A stretch of 10,699 nucleotides of DNA from Proruminimicrobium sp964487915 (GTDB taxonomy: Bacteria; Elusimicrobiota; Endomicrobiia; Endomicrobiales; Endomicrobiaceae): assembly GCA_964487915.1 (NCBI GenBank), contig CAZASN010000013.1, positions 1 through 10,699 on the forward strand, given 5' to 3'. The translations under genes and the position numbers were made by a program. Positions 1 through 7,117 of this stretch are shown here, piece by piece (position 1 is the stretch's first letter; every line of letters begins with the position of its first letter). The notes beneath the pieces are model-generated. The model did no database searches. It saw only the letters and a list, made by a program, of their open reading frames with translations, and was not told the DNA's origin.

Positions 1-2
1 CG

Positions 3-2081
3 AACGGCAAAGGTACGATGGGAAATATAATATGGACGATATTGAAGAAAGAAACATGGCAGTCTGTAATAAATCCGAAAGGATTTGAGGCAGCTCATCC
101 TACGGAGCTTGGCAAACAGGGCGCAAGCCGGTTAGGCAAAGTTGTAAAGGCGTCATCTGCGGTAGCGTTTTTGACTACAGCAGGTTCGCTTGCGACGGTA
201 ATAGTGCCGATGTTTGCAATGCCTGTTGTAGGTATTTTGGCGTTAGCAGCTATATCGTTGATAGCGGCATTTGTCGTAAGATTTCCGGCAAGCGTAATAG
301 CGCATACGATAATAGACGTAAGACATATAAAATCGCTCGGATTGGAAGACGCTATAAAGAAATACGGCAAAGACAACGTAATGCTGGCAGATGACGGCGT
401 TGTTATAAAAAGCAATCCTTTAAAAGCGTTTAAATTGAAATATATGATAGACCAGAAACCGGTATATGTAATATCGGATAAACCGGAAAATCCTCAGGAA
501 TTTAATTTTAAACCTGTTCCTGTTAATTTTGTGTTAGACGGAGCAAAGGTTGCAAAAACATGGCTCGGCAGCCGCAAAGGAGCTACAATCGTTTATATTG
601 AGTGGCTTAGATATGATGATTTAATTAAAAAACAGTACGGTGAAATTATAAGAATGCTGCAGGAATCAAGATATTTTCAGGATAAATACGGCGCTAACGC
701 TTCTTCAATAGAAATTGATTTCAATAATCCCGACAGACAATTGGAATATTCCGAAAGCGGAAACATCATAATAGGACTTAACGAAATACAGACAAACGGC
801 AGAATAGACAGTAAAAAAGTCGTATCGCTGCTTCGCAATTCCGTCGTTGACGCCGTAACCGTAAACAGAAACAGCGCGATACAGGTTGACGTTTTGGAAG
901 GTTTGGCAACTTATGCCGATTTGGAAAAATTTATTTCGGAAGCCAAAACAGCCGATACAAGACTTATATTCTCGGAAGAAGAATTTAATAAGATAATGCA
1001 GTTAATCCGGCAGGAATTGTCAAAAAATTCAGATTCAAAAGATTTGGAAGAACTTGTTGCCGCAAGATTTTTGGAACTTACGAAAGACGCGGCAGATGCA
1101 AGAAATAATCTAAGGGTTACGATAAGATATTCAAGCGCGGGCGACACTTCATACGAAAAAGAAACAAAGTACGCCGCATACGGTATAACATCTTTTATAT
1201 TTGACAGTCAGTTCGGAAGCAAATATTACGATAAAATTTCAGGTTTTACCTCAGATATAAAAGAAATATCCGATTTGAACGATATGCAGGCAGACGGATT
1301 CCTGTATGTGTTTAAACTCAGCAGAGTCGTAAAAGAGATAGAAGAATCATCTTCAATATTTACATTTTTGAAATCGGTTAACATAAACAAAATTTTAAAA
1401 CAGAAAAACGTTAATTTTGTTACTCAGGCGGCAAGAAATTTTGATTTTGATCAATTCCCTGAATTATCGGCGGCCGACAGAAATAATATAATTGATATGT
1501 TGCGTAAAGCCGGAGATATGACTGATTACGGCTTTGTTTTGGATACTTTTTTCGGTCTCAACAGCTCAGTTGTTATTTATTTCGGATCGTTGAAAACTGC
1601 ACAGTTAAGAAACGCTTTTGCGAAATCCGTTTTAGAAAGAATGCTGCTTGTCGGATACTTGAGAGACAACGGCATTACAAAAGGTTTTGCAAATAAGAGT
1701 TACGAAGAATTGCTGACCAATATGCTGTTGAAAAAATATCTTAACTCAATAGGCGATCCTGAAATTACGGATACGGAGACCGATATACTTACATTGGATG
1801 AGTTGGCTTCAGGCGTTAAAGCCGGAGATTTAAGCGTAATTGAAAGACAAAAGAGGCTTGATAAGAAAATATATGAAATGATGCCGGCAGCAGACGATAC
1901 ATACAGATTGAAATTCACAAAAGCACGTTCCGGATTCAGCAAAGAACAGCAGGCTTTTGCGATAAACGGCATTATAAAATTGTTAACCCTATATGCAGAT
2001 AACGACGTTAACGAAGCTATTGCCGTAAATACTAATGTGATTAATATGGCTAACGTCAAATCAATACTGACGGCCGCATAA
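3..2081 (+). CDS. 3' part of a large uncharacterised protein with a hydrophobic segment and a possible decayed gluzincin-type peptidase region
   Basis: The reading frame is open to the left edge. Codons 3-17 (Asn-Gly-Lys-Gly-Thr) use the same bases as the rest of the gene, so it is probably 5'-truncated. The ATG at 18, with AAAGG 4 nt upstream, is an alternative start giving 687 residues; residue numbers below count from it. Residues about 46-98 are strongly hydrophobic (two membrane segments or a hairpin), preceded by a His-Pro-Thr-Glu-Leu-Gly stretch at 27-32. The rest looks soluble, with mixed alpha/beta and then helical composition. Residues 271-299 read like a gluzincin active-site region: the frame LLR-NSVVD-A sits where LLR-HExxH-A would be expected, followed 16 residues later by EGLATY, the usual context of the third zinc ligand. 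Both His and the Glu of HExxH are absent, so peptidase activity is unlikely. I do not recognise a named family. Large proteins of this kind are, from memory, common in Elusimicrobiota. Confidence 0.75.
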   Translation, partial: NGKGTMGNIIWTILKKETWQSVINPKGFEAAHPTELGKQGASRLGKVVKASSAVAFLTTAGSLATVIVPMFAMPVVGILALAAISLIAAFVVRFPASVIAHTIIDVRHIKSLGLEDAIKKYGKDNVMLADDGVVIKSNPLKAFKLKYMIDQKPVYVISDKPENPQEFNFKPVPVNFVLDGAKVAKTWLGSRKGATIVYIEWLRYDDLIKKQYGEIIRMLQESRYFQDKYGANASSIEIDFNNPDRQLEYSESGNIIIGLNEIQTNGRIDSKKVVSLLRNSVVDAVTVNRNSAIQVDVLEGLATYADLEKFISEAKTADTRLIFSEEEFNKIMQLIRQELSKNSDSKDLEELVAARFLELTKDAADARNNLRVTIRYSSAGDTSYEKETKYAAYGITSFIFDSQFGSKYYDKISGFTSDIKEISDLNDMQADGFLYVFKLSRVVKEIEESSSIFTFLKSVNINKILKQKNVNFVTQAARNFDFDQFPELSAADRNNIIDMLRKAGDMTDYGFVLDTFFGLNSSVVIYFGSLKTAQLRNAFAKSVLERMLLVGYLRDNGITKGFANKSYEELLTNMLLKKYLNSIGDPEITDTETDILTLDELASGVKAGDLSVIERQKRLDKKIYEMMPAADDTYRLKFTKARSGFSKEQQAFAINGIIKLLTLYADNDVNEAIAVNTNVINMANVKSILTAA

Positions 2082-2101
2082 AAAATAAATAAAAAATAAA
2101 A

Positions 2102-2132
2102 AAAACACGGATTTAAAATCTGTGTTTTTTTT
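2102..2132 (+). terminator. Intrinsic terminator after the large left-edge gene
   Basis: Arms 2102-2114 and 2116-2128 are complementary over 13 positions with a single G-U pair. The innermost A/T pairs must open to form a loop. An eight-base T run (2125-2132) ends the structure, and an A-rich stretch precedes it. It lies 20 nt after the stop codon of the left-edge gene and ends only 13 nt before the next start codon. Confidence 0.9.
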
Positions 2133-2133
2133 A

Positions 2134-2142
2134 TGCTAAAAT
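2134..2142 (+). promoter_or_regulatory. Extended -10 element (TGCTAAAAT) directly upstream of the M50-like gene
   Basis: TG-C-TAAAAT matches an extended -10 with five of six hexamer positions. No good -35 is seen 17 nt upstream, because that position lies inside the preceding terminator hairpin; extended -10 promoters can tolerate this. A start site about 7 nt downstream would fall at roughly 2149, on the tandem ATG codons at 2146 and 2149. The message would then have essentially no 5' leader. Function is inferred from sequence only. Confidence 0.5.
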
Positions 2143-2145
2143 AAC

Positions 2146-2823
2146 ATGATGAAAATTTTAAAGATAATTTTTTCCTTTTTGATGCTGCCTCTGATGCTTG
2201 TTTCAATATATGAACTGGTAAAACTTATTCTTGATTTTGCCGTTAAAAGCAATATGGCGGCCGCGCCTTTTTGGATAGGAATAATAGTTTATTTTTTATT
2301 TCAGGTTATATTTTTCAAACCTATGAGAACTTATGTTTTCGGTCATGAATTAACGCACGCCGTCGCCGGTTTGCTAAGCGGAGCTCAGATTAAAAAAATT
2401 AAAGTTTCAAAAAACGGCGGAAGCGTCACTCTGACCAAAGACAGCGTTTTTATTTCGCTTGCGCCTTATTTTGTTCCTTTTTATTCATTGATTATAATAA
2501 TTATATATTTGACTCTTGGCTGGTTTACCGATACAAAGCCTTTTTATCCGTATTTTTTATTTTTATCGGGTTTTGCTTTGGCGTTTCATTTCGCATTGAC
2601 GTTTTATGCGTTAACAATCGGCCAGGAAGATTTGAAAACTTACGGCGTTTTTTTCTCTTTTATTTTTATATGTTTTATAAACTGTATTATAATATCGCTT
2701 ATCTTAATTTTAATATTTCCGCAGTATATAAATCTAAGCGGTTATTTTCATAATGTCGGCGCGGATGCGTTTTTTACCTATAAGTATATATTTGTAAAAA
2801 TAGCGCATTTGATTAAATCATAG
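2146..2823 (+). CDS. M50-like integral membrane zinc metalloprotease homologue
   Basis: A 225-residue polytopic membrane protein. Hydrophobic stretches lie at about 4-31, 41-57, 100-126, 134-158 and 166-195. An HExxH zinc motif (HELTH, residues 67-71) starts a segment predicted to be membrane-embedded and is followed by a glycine-bearing stretch as in M50-type proteases. His148 and the Gly-Gln-Glu-Asp around 159-162 are candidates for further conserved or ligand positions; Asp162 could play the role of the distant acidic ligand. M50 enzymes cut membrane-anchored substrates within or near the bilayer, but no substrate can be named here. There is no PDZ domain, so it is not a full RseP/SpoIVFB-like protein; it looks closer to the short M50B-like proteins. 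Tandem ATGs at 2146 and 2149 have no Shine-Dalgarno sequence upstream, consistent with leaderless expression. It is a stand-alone gene between a terminator and the rpmE promoter. Confidence 0.75.
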   Translation: MMKILKIIFSFLMLPLMLVSIYELVKLILDFAVKSNMAAAPFWIGIIVYFLFQVIFFKPMRTYVFGHELTHAVAGLLSGAQIKKIKVSKNGGSVTLTKDSVFISLAPYFVPFYSLIIIIIYLTLGWFTDTKPFYPYFLFLSGFALAFHFALTFYALTIGQEDLKTYGVFFSFIFICFINCIIISLILILIFPQYINLSGYFHNVGADAFFTYKYIFVKIAHLIKS

Positions 2824-2830
2824 AAAAAAT

Positions 2831-2859
2831 TTGACTAAAATCTCAAAAAAAGGCATAAT
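2831..2859 (+). promoter_or_regulatory. Sigma70-type promoter for rpmE and downstream genes
   Basis: TTGACT (2831-2836) and CATAAT (2854-2859) are separated by exactly 17 nt, each with five of six consensus matches. A start near 2866 would leave a leader of about 24 nt containing the rpmE ribosome site AAGGAG (2875-2880), 9 nt before the ATG. This is the best promoter in the window and probably drives rpmE and, by read-through, prfA-prmC-murA. Confidence 0.75.
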
Positions 2860-2889
2860 TTAACGAAAATTAATAAGGAGTATACAGCA

Positions 2890-3228
2890 ATGAAAGAAGG
2901 AATTCACCCTAAATATGTAGAGGCTACGGTCAGCTGCGCTTGCGGTTATACATTTAAAACGCGTTCTACGAAACCGGCGATAAAACTTGAAATATGTTCA
3001 AATTGCCATCCGTTTTTTACCGGCAAACAGAAACTTATAGATACGGCCGGAAGAGTAGAAAAGTTCCAAAAGAGATTTGTCGCAACCGAAGGCAAAACAG
3101 TCGTAAAAAAGAAAGCGGAAAAGAAAGTTGAAAGAAAAAAAACAACGTCAAAAAAATTATTGACGTCTACGCCTAAAAAAACGGCTAAAGCCGTCGTCGC
3201 AAAAAAAGAAACTAAAAAAGACAAATAG
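2890..3228 (+). CDS. rpmE: 50S ribosomal protein L31 with a lysine-rich C-terminal extension
   Basis: Large-subunit ribosomal protein bL31, which helps bridge the 50S and 30S subunits. Residues 1-63 are the complete family domain: it begins MKEGIHPKY, carries the zinc-binding cysteines Cys16, Cys18, Cys36 and Cys39 (the C+ or zinc form), and has the typical HPFFTGKQKLIDTAGRVEKF ending. The usual length is about 65-75 residues; this one has 112 because of a tail at 64-112 that is almost only Lys, Ala, Thr, Val and Glu, with 18 lysines in 49 residues. The tail looks disordered and nucleic-acid binding, like H1-type basic tails, probably lying along rRNA. The start is fixed by AAGGAG at the proper distance. 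It is first in the cluster with prfA, prmC and murA, an order seen in other bacteria. Confidence 0.96.
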   Translation: MKEGIHPKYVEATVSCACGYTFKTRSTKPAIKLEICSNCHPFFTGKQKLIDTAGRVEKFQKRFVATEGKTVVKKKAEKKVERKKTTSKKLLTSTPKKTAKAVVAKKETKKDK

Positions 3229-3239
3229 CGTAAAAATAA

Positions 3240-3282
3240 AATATGGCCGCGGTTAATTTATTAATCCGGCCGTATTTTTTTT
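3240..3282 (+). terminator. Terminator or attenuator between rpmE and prfA
   Basis: Arms 3240-3256 and 3261-3276 pair over 16 positions with one bulged C (3250), two G-U pairs and a four-base loop (3257-3260). A run of eight T follows (3275-3282). It sits 11 nt after the rpmE stop and ends 19 nt before the prfA ATG, which leaves no room for an independent prfA promoter. It therefore probably acts as a partial terminator that sets rpmE expression above prfA. Confidence 0.85.
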
Positions 3283-3301
3283 ATGTCCGAAAGAGAACTT
3301 T

Positions 3302-4372
3302 ATGTTAAAAGAAAAACTTGAAGAACTGAATAAAAAATTTATTGATATTGAAAGTAAACTCAGCGAAATTTCGGTTTCGGCAAATCAGGATGAATTTAAA
3401 AAACTTTCAAAAGAACATTCTTATCTCAGTCCGATAGTGGAAAAATCAAAAGAATATTTTAAACTTCTTAATGACATTGATAATCTTGAAGAATTGAAAG
3501 ATTCGTCGGATAAAGAAATGAAAGAATTGGCGGCGGCGGAATATGAAGAAGCCGTCGTAAAAAAAGAACAAATGGATTCTGAAATTAAATTGCTTTTGAT
3601 CCCTCCGGATCCTCACGACGGTAAAAACGTAATAGTTGAAATCAGGGCGGGAACAGGCGGAGACGAAGCGGGATTGTTCGTCGGCGATTTATTCAGGGCT
3701 TACACGAGATTTGCCGAAAGCAACGGTTGGCGCTATGAAGTAGTGGACAGCAATCCTACCGGCATAGGCGGATATAAGGAAATAGTATTTACGTTGGAAG
3801 GTTCAAAAGTTTGGAAATACTTTAAATTTGAAAGAGGGATTCACAGAGTTCAAAGAGTTCCGGCGACGGAAGCTTCAGGGCGGGTTCATACTTCCGCGAT
3901 AAGCGTCGCGGTGCTTCCGGAAGCCGAAGAAGTTGACGTTGAAATTAAACCCGAAGATTTAAGAATAGACACTTACAGAGCCAGCGGCGCAGGCGGGCAG
4001 CATGTAAATAAAACGGATTCCGCGATAAGAATTACTCATTTGCCGACAGGGCTTGTAGTCGCATGCCAGGATGAAAGAAGCCAGATTAAAAACAGGGCGA
4101 AAGCCATGAAAGTTTTAAGGGCTAAATTATACGAGCAGAAAGTTTTGGAATACGAACAAAAAATTTCAAGCGAAAGAAAACAGCAGGTTGGAACCGGAGA
4201 CAGATCCGAAAAAATAAGAACCTATAACTTTCCTCAAAACAGAATAACCGACCACAGAATAGGGTTCAGCGTTTATAATATAACCGAAGTTATGAACGGA
4301 GATTTGCGCGAACTGATAGAAAAACTTATCGCATGCGATAACGAGGCAAAATTAAAAGGAGCAAATATCTGA
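3302..4372 (+). CDS. prfA: Peptide chain release factor 1 (RF1)
   Basis: Class I release factor that reads UAA and UAG in the ribosomal A site and triggers peptidyl-tRNA hydrolysis. At 356 residues it has the full family length. An N-terminal coiled-coil-like helical region spans about 1-95. The recognition tripeptide is Pro-Ala-Thr at 187-189 within HRVQRVPATE, which marks RF1 rather than RF2 (Ser-Pro-Phe). The catalytic GGQ is at 231-233 within RASGAGGQHVNKTDSA. The later segment RSEKIRTYNFPQNRITDHR (301-319) is also typical. The ribosome site is weak (an AAAGAGA-like stretch about 7 nt upstream), but the start agrees with family length. The stop TGA overlaps the prmC ATG in a TGATG junction, so the two should be translationally coupled. 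Expression probably depends on read-through from rpmE. Confidence 0.98.
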   Translation: MLKEKLEELNKKFIDIESKLSEISVSANQDEFKKLSKEHSYLSPIVEKSKEYFKLLNDIDNLEELKDSSDKEMKELAAAEYEEAVVKKEQMDSEIKLLLIPPDPHDGKNVIVEIRAGTGGDEAGLFVGDLFRAYTRFAESNGWRYEVVDSNPTGIGGYKEIVFTLEGSKVWKYFKFERGIHRVQRVPATEASGRVHTSAISVAVLPEAEEVDVEIKPEDLRIDTYRASGAGGQHVNKTDSAIRITHLPTGLVVACQDERSQIKNRAKAMKVLRAKLYEQKVLEYEQKISSERKQQVGTGDRSEKIRTYNFPQNRITDHRIGFSVYNITEVMNGDLRELIEKLIACDNEAKLKGANI

Positions 4373-5223
4373 TGCTTAACGCATCTAATATTTTTACGCT
4401 TTTAAAGTCGGCCGAACAAATATTACAATCAAACGATATCCCGGAACCGGAGACAGACGCGGAAGTTTTATTGGCGGATGTTTTAAACGTCAAACGCGGT
4501 CAATTGCCTTTAATAAGAACAAATCCCGTCAGCACGGACTCATTCAATAAATACAAAAATTATATTTCAAAAAGAATTACAAGACAGCCTGTTGCTTATA
4601 TATTGGGCAAAACCGAATTTATGGGATTGGATTTTATCGTAAACGAAGATGTTTTGATTCCAAGGCAGGAAACCGAAATTCTTGTTGAAGAAGTTTTAAA
4701 CCAAATAAAAATCAATAAATATTCCGAAATTCTTGATATGTGTACCGGTTCGGGCTGCATAGCCGTTTCAACCGCCAAATACGCAAATGTGTACGTTACG
4801 GCGTCGGATATAAGTTTAAAAGCGGCAGACGTCGCCAGGAAAAATGCCGAAATAAATAATGTTTCCGACAGAATTAATTTTATCGCGGGAGATATGTTTT
4901 TTAATATACCGGCTAAAAAATTTGATATAATTGTTTCCAATCCACCGTATATTGCGGAAAAAGAATTTAATAAGCTGGAAAAAGAATTGTCGTTTGAGCC
5001 GAGAAAGGCTCTTGTAGCTGATGAAGACGGATTATTTTTTTACAGGCAGATAGCGCAAAATTCAAAAAAATATTTAAATCAAAACGGATTGATAATCGTT
5101 GAATTAAACGCGACTATTGCGGAACTTATAACGGAAATATTCAGCGCGGCAGGATATAAAAAAATAAAAATTTTAAATGATTATGCCGGTTTAAAAAGGG
5201 TTTTGGTAACGAAAAATGGATAA
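4372..5223 (+). CDS. prmC: Peptide chain release factor N5-glutamine methyltransferase
   Basis: Uses S-adenosylmethionine to methylate the glutamine of the GGQ motif in release factors, raising termination efficiency; its substrate RF1 is encoded immediately upstream. At 283 residues it has the normal length. The N-terminal helical substrate-binding domain (about 1-85) holds the family signature RQPVAYILGKTEF at 71-83, followed by IPRQETE at 97-103. The Rossmann methyltransferase domain has motif I LDMCTGSGCIAV at 121-132 and the diagnostic NPPY at 190-193, which binds the target glutamine. The ATG overlaps the prfA stop by one base, and AAAAGGAG (4354-4361) inside prfA serves as ribosome site. 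Its last 8 nt overlap murA. NPPY plus the N-terminal signature separates it from other N5-glutamine methyltransferases such as PrmB. Confidence 0.97.
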   Translation: MLNASNIFTLLKSAEQILQSNDIPEPETDAEVLLADVLNVKRGQLPLIRTNPVSTDSFNKYKNYISKRITRQPVAYILGKTEFMGLDFIVNEDVLIPRQETEILVEEVLNQIKINKYSEILDMCTGSGCIAVSTAKYANVYVTASDISLKAADVARKNAEINNVSDRINFIAGDMFFNIPAKKFDIIVSNPPYIAEKEFNKLEKELSFEPRKALVADEDGLFFYRQIAQNSKKYLNQNGLIIVELNATIAELITEIFSAAGYKKIKILNDYAGLKRVLVTKNG

Positions 5224-6475
5224 AATAATTATAACGGGCGGCAGGCAGTTAAAGGGCAGCATAAATATATCGGGTTCAAAAAATTCGGCGCTGCCGATTT
5301 TATTCGCGACGCTTTTAACCGACGAAGAATGTAAAATCAAAAATGTTCCTACTCTTGCCGATATCAGAACAACGGTTGATTTTTTAAATTTTATAGGGAA
5401 ACCCGCTTTAAAAAATAAAGATATAGTCACGGCCGGCAAATCAAAAAAATTAAACCATATCGCTCCGTACGATTTAGTCCGCAAGATGAGGGCAAGCGTG
5501 CTGGTTATGGGTCCGCTTCTTGCAAGGCTGGGCAAAGTAGACGTTTCTCTGCCGGGCGGATGCGCAATAGGGGCAAGACCGATAGACATTCATCTGGATG
5601 CGTTCAAACAAATGGGCGCAAATATTGAACTCAAAGAAGGATACGTCAAAATAACCGCCGACGGCGGGCTTAAAGGCGCGGATATAGAATTCAGATTTGC
5701 AAGCGTCGGGGCGACGGAAAACGTTATGCTTGCAAGCGTATTGGCAAAAGGAACAACCAGAATTATCAATGCCGCCAAAGAACCTGAAATATCGGATTTA
5801 GCGGATATGCTTGTAAAAATGGGCGCAAAAATTTCCGGAGCAGGAACAAAAATAATTACGGTTGAAGGCGTTGAAAAACTTTCAGGCTGTCTGCATACGG
5901 TAATCGCCGACAGAATAGAAACGGCGACATATATGATCGCTACGGCGATTACAAAAGGCGATGTTGTTCTTAAGAAAACAAATCCCCGGCATTTGCAGAC
6001 CGTAACCGATAAACTGAAAGAATCCGGATTAAACATAAAAATAGAAAATGACGAGATGAAAGTTAAATGGGTAAGAGATTTAAAACCCGTTAATATAAAA
6101 ACAGAAATTTATCCGGGATTTCCGACAGACATACAGGCCCAGTGGATGGCTCTTATGTGCGTCGTTAAGGGCAGTTCAATCGTTGAAGAAACGGTTTTTG
6201 AAAACAGATTTCTGCATGTCGGCGAACTGCAAAGATTCGGGGCGGATATCAGAATAGAAGGCAACAGCGTTTATATTAACGGAGTTGATAAACTCTCGGG
6301 CGCTCCGGTAATGGTATCCGATTTAAGAGCGGGCGCGGCATTGGTTCTTGCCGGTTTATGCGCGGTCGGAAAAACCGAAGTTTTAAGAATCTATCATTTA
6401 GACAGAGGATACGAAACGCTTGAAAAAAAACTCAGAAAACTCGGAGCCAATATAAAAAGAGTAAAAGCGGATTAG
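5216..6475 (+). CDS. murA: UDP-N-acetylglucosamine 1-carboxyvinyltransferase
   Basis: First committed step of peptidoglycan synthesis in the cytoplasm: transfers enolpyruvate from phosphoenolpyruvate to UDP-N-acetylglucosamine. At 419 residues it is the standard length. Lys22-Asn23 in GSKNSALP is the conserved substrate-binding pair. The loop LPGGCAIGARPIDIHL carries the reactive cysteine at 116, so the enzyme should be fosfomycin-sensitive in principle, unlike Asp-bearing variants. PGFPTDIQAQ (about 299-308) holds the catalytic aspartate, and DLRAGAALVLAGL near the C-terminus is the other signature. The gene overlaps prmC by 8 nt and has only a distant AAGGG (5196-5200), which suggests coupling to prmC translation. 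A second murA copy elsewhere in the genome cannot be judged from this window. Confidence 0.98.
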   Translation: MDKIIITGGRQLKGSINISGSKNSALPILFATLLTDEECKIKNVPTLADIRTTVDFLNFIGKPALKNKDIVTAGKSKKLNHIAPYDLVRKMRASVLVMGPLLARLGKVDVSLPGGCAIGARPIDIHLDAFKQMGANIELKEGYVKITADGGLKGADIEFRFASVGATENVMLASVLAKGTTRIINAAKEPEISDLADMLVKMGAKISGAGTKIITVEGVEKLSGCLHTVIADRIETATYMIATAITKGDVVLKKTNPRHLQTVTDKLKESGLNIKIENDEMKVKWVRDLKPVNIKTEIYPGFPTDIQAQWMALMCVVKGSSIVEETVFENRFLHVGELQRFGADIRIEGNSVYINGVDKLSGAPVMVSDLRAGAALVLAGLCAVGKTEVLRIYHLDRGYETLEKKLRKLGANIKRVKAD

Positions 6476-6485
6476 GGGTTTTAAA

Positions 6486-7073
6486 ATGAGTTACGATGAA
6501 GAGTTAAAGGCAAAATACGGCAGAAACGGCAGTGCCGCCAAATCAAATGAGAATAATGCCGCCGTTACGGAAAATTCCGGTTTAAAACAGGAAGAAAATT
6601 CAGCGGCTGAAAAAATAACCGTTAATTTAGAGCAGGATTCGGCTCAAAATTTGATAGAACGCCAAATAACGGATGAGAAAAGAAATAAAAAAATAAAAAC
6701 GGTAAAGCCCGACACTCCTTTGGTTAAATTTTTGAAAATCATCGTTTATATTGCTATAATCAGTACGGTATTATCAATAATTACGGCATTTATCGCCAGA
6801 ACTGACGTTAATACCGAAAGCGAGACTGTAATAGAACAGATTAAAAAAGCCGAAGATTTGTATTTTGGCTTAACCGGAAGATATTGTTATTTTTCAAAGA
6901 CAAAGTATAATGAGACTTTGGGAGTTGATTTGTCAAAACGCAAATATTTCGTAAGTTATGAGGTCGTTCCGAATATTGAATTCGGAAATTACGAGGTAAA
7001 ATTATACGGCGCGACAAACGCTTTTACCATAACGTATTATGTTATAAAAAACTTTATTGTTAATAAAGATTAG
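6486..7073 (+). CDS. Bitopic membrane protein with a pilin-like extracytoplasmic domain
   Basis: 195 residues of unrecognised family. Residues 1-75 are polar and low in complexity (Asn, Glu, Ala, Lys) and probably disordered in the cytoplasm. Residues about 79-104 form one transmembrane helix. The part beyond (about 112-195) begins with a helix of the form IEQIKKAEDLYFGLTGRY, followed by Phe-Ser-Lys-Thr-Lys-Tyr, GVDLSKRKYF and short beta-like strands. This resembles the helix-then-sheet layout of type IV pilin or pseudopilin C-terminal domains. It lacks the prepilin peptidase site (Gly followed by Phe-Thr-Leu-x-Glu) and has a long N-terminal extension, so it is unlikely to be an assembled pilin. 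It starts 10 nt after murA with a GGGG ribosome site about 7 nt upstream and is probably co-transcribed. Confidence 0.72.
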   Translation: MSYDEELKAKYGRNGSAAKSNENNAAVTENSGLKQEENSAAEKITVNLEQDSAQNLIERQITDEKRNKKIKTVKPDTPLVKFLKIIVYIAIISTVLSIITAFIARTDVNTESETVIEQIKKAEDLYFGLTGRYCYFSKTKYNETLGVDLSKRKYFVSYEVVPNIEFGNYEVKLYGATNAFTITYYVIKNFIVNKD

Positions 7074-7117
7074 AAGTTTCTTTTATTTTAATTGAAGATA
7101 AAAACCGGAGGTAATAA

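Noticed and set aside
2091..2105. A-rich stretch that could be read as a repeat
   Set aside because: It is explained as the A-tract side of the terminator, not a repeat element.
1700..2206. Long open frame on the minus strand
   Set aside because: It runs antisense through the end of the left-edge gene, the terminator and the start of the M50-like gene. Its product has no recognisable motif and its ends do not match any promoter or ribosome site. It is a shadow of the coding strand.
3283..3321. 12-codon leader-like frame (ATG at 3283) ending inside prfA
   Set aside because: It has no ribosome site, begins in the terminator tail and has no run of regulatory codons. It is probably chance, although it overlaps the prfA start.
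5590..6036. 148-codon open frame antisense to murA
   Set aside because: murA is unambiguous in this stretch. The antisense product is an arbitrary Ser/Ile/Val-rich sequence.
7058..7090. Possible promoter before the barrel gene
   Set aside because: TTGTTA and a TATTTT are present, but the spacing is more than 20 nt and both hexamers are poor. AT-rich sequence produces such matches often.
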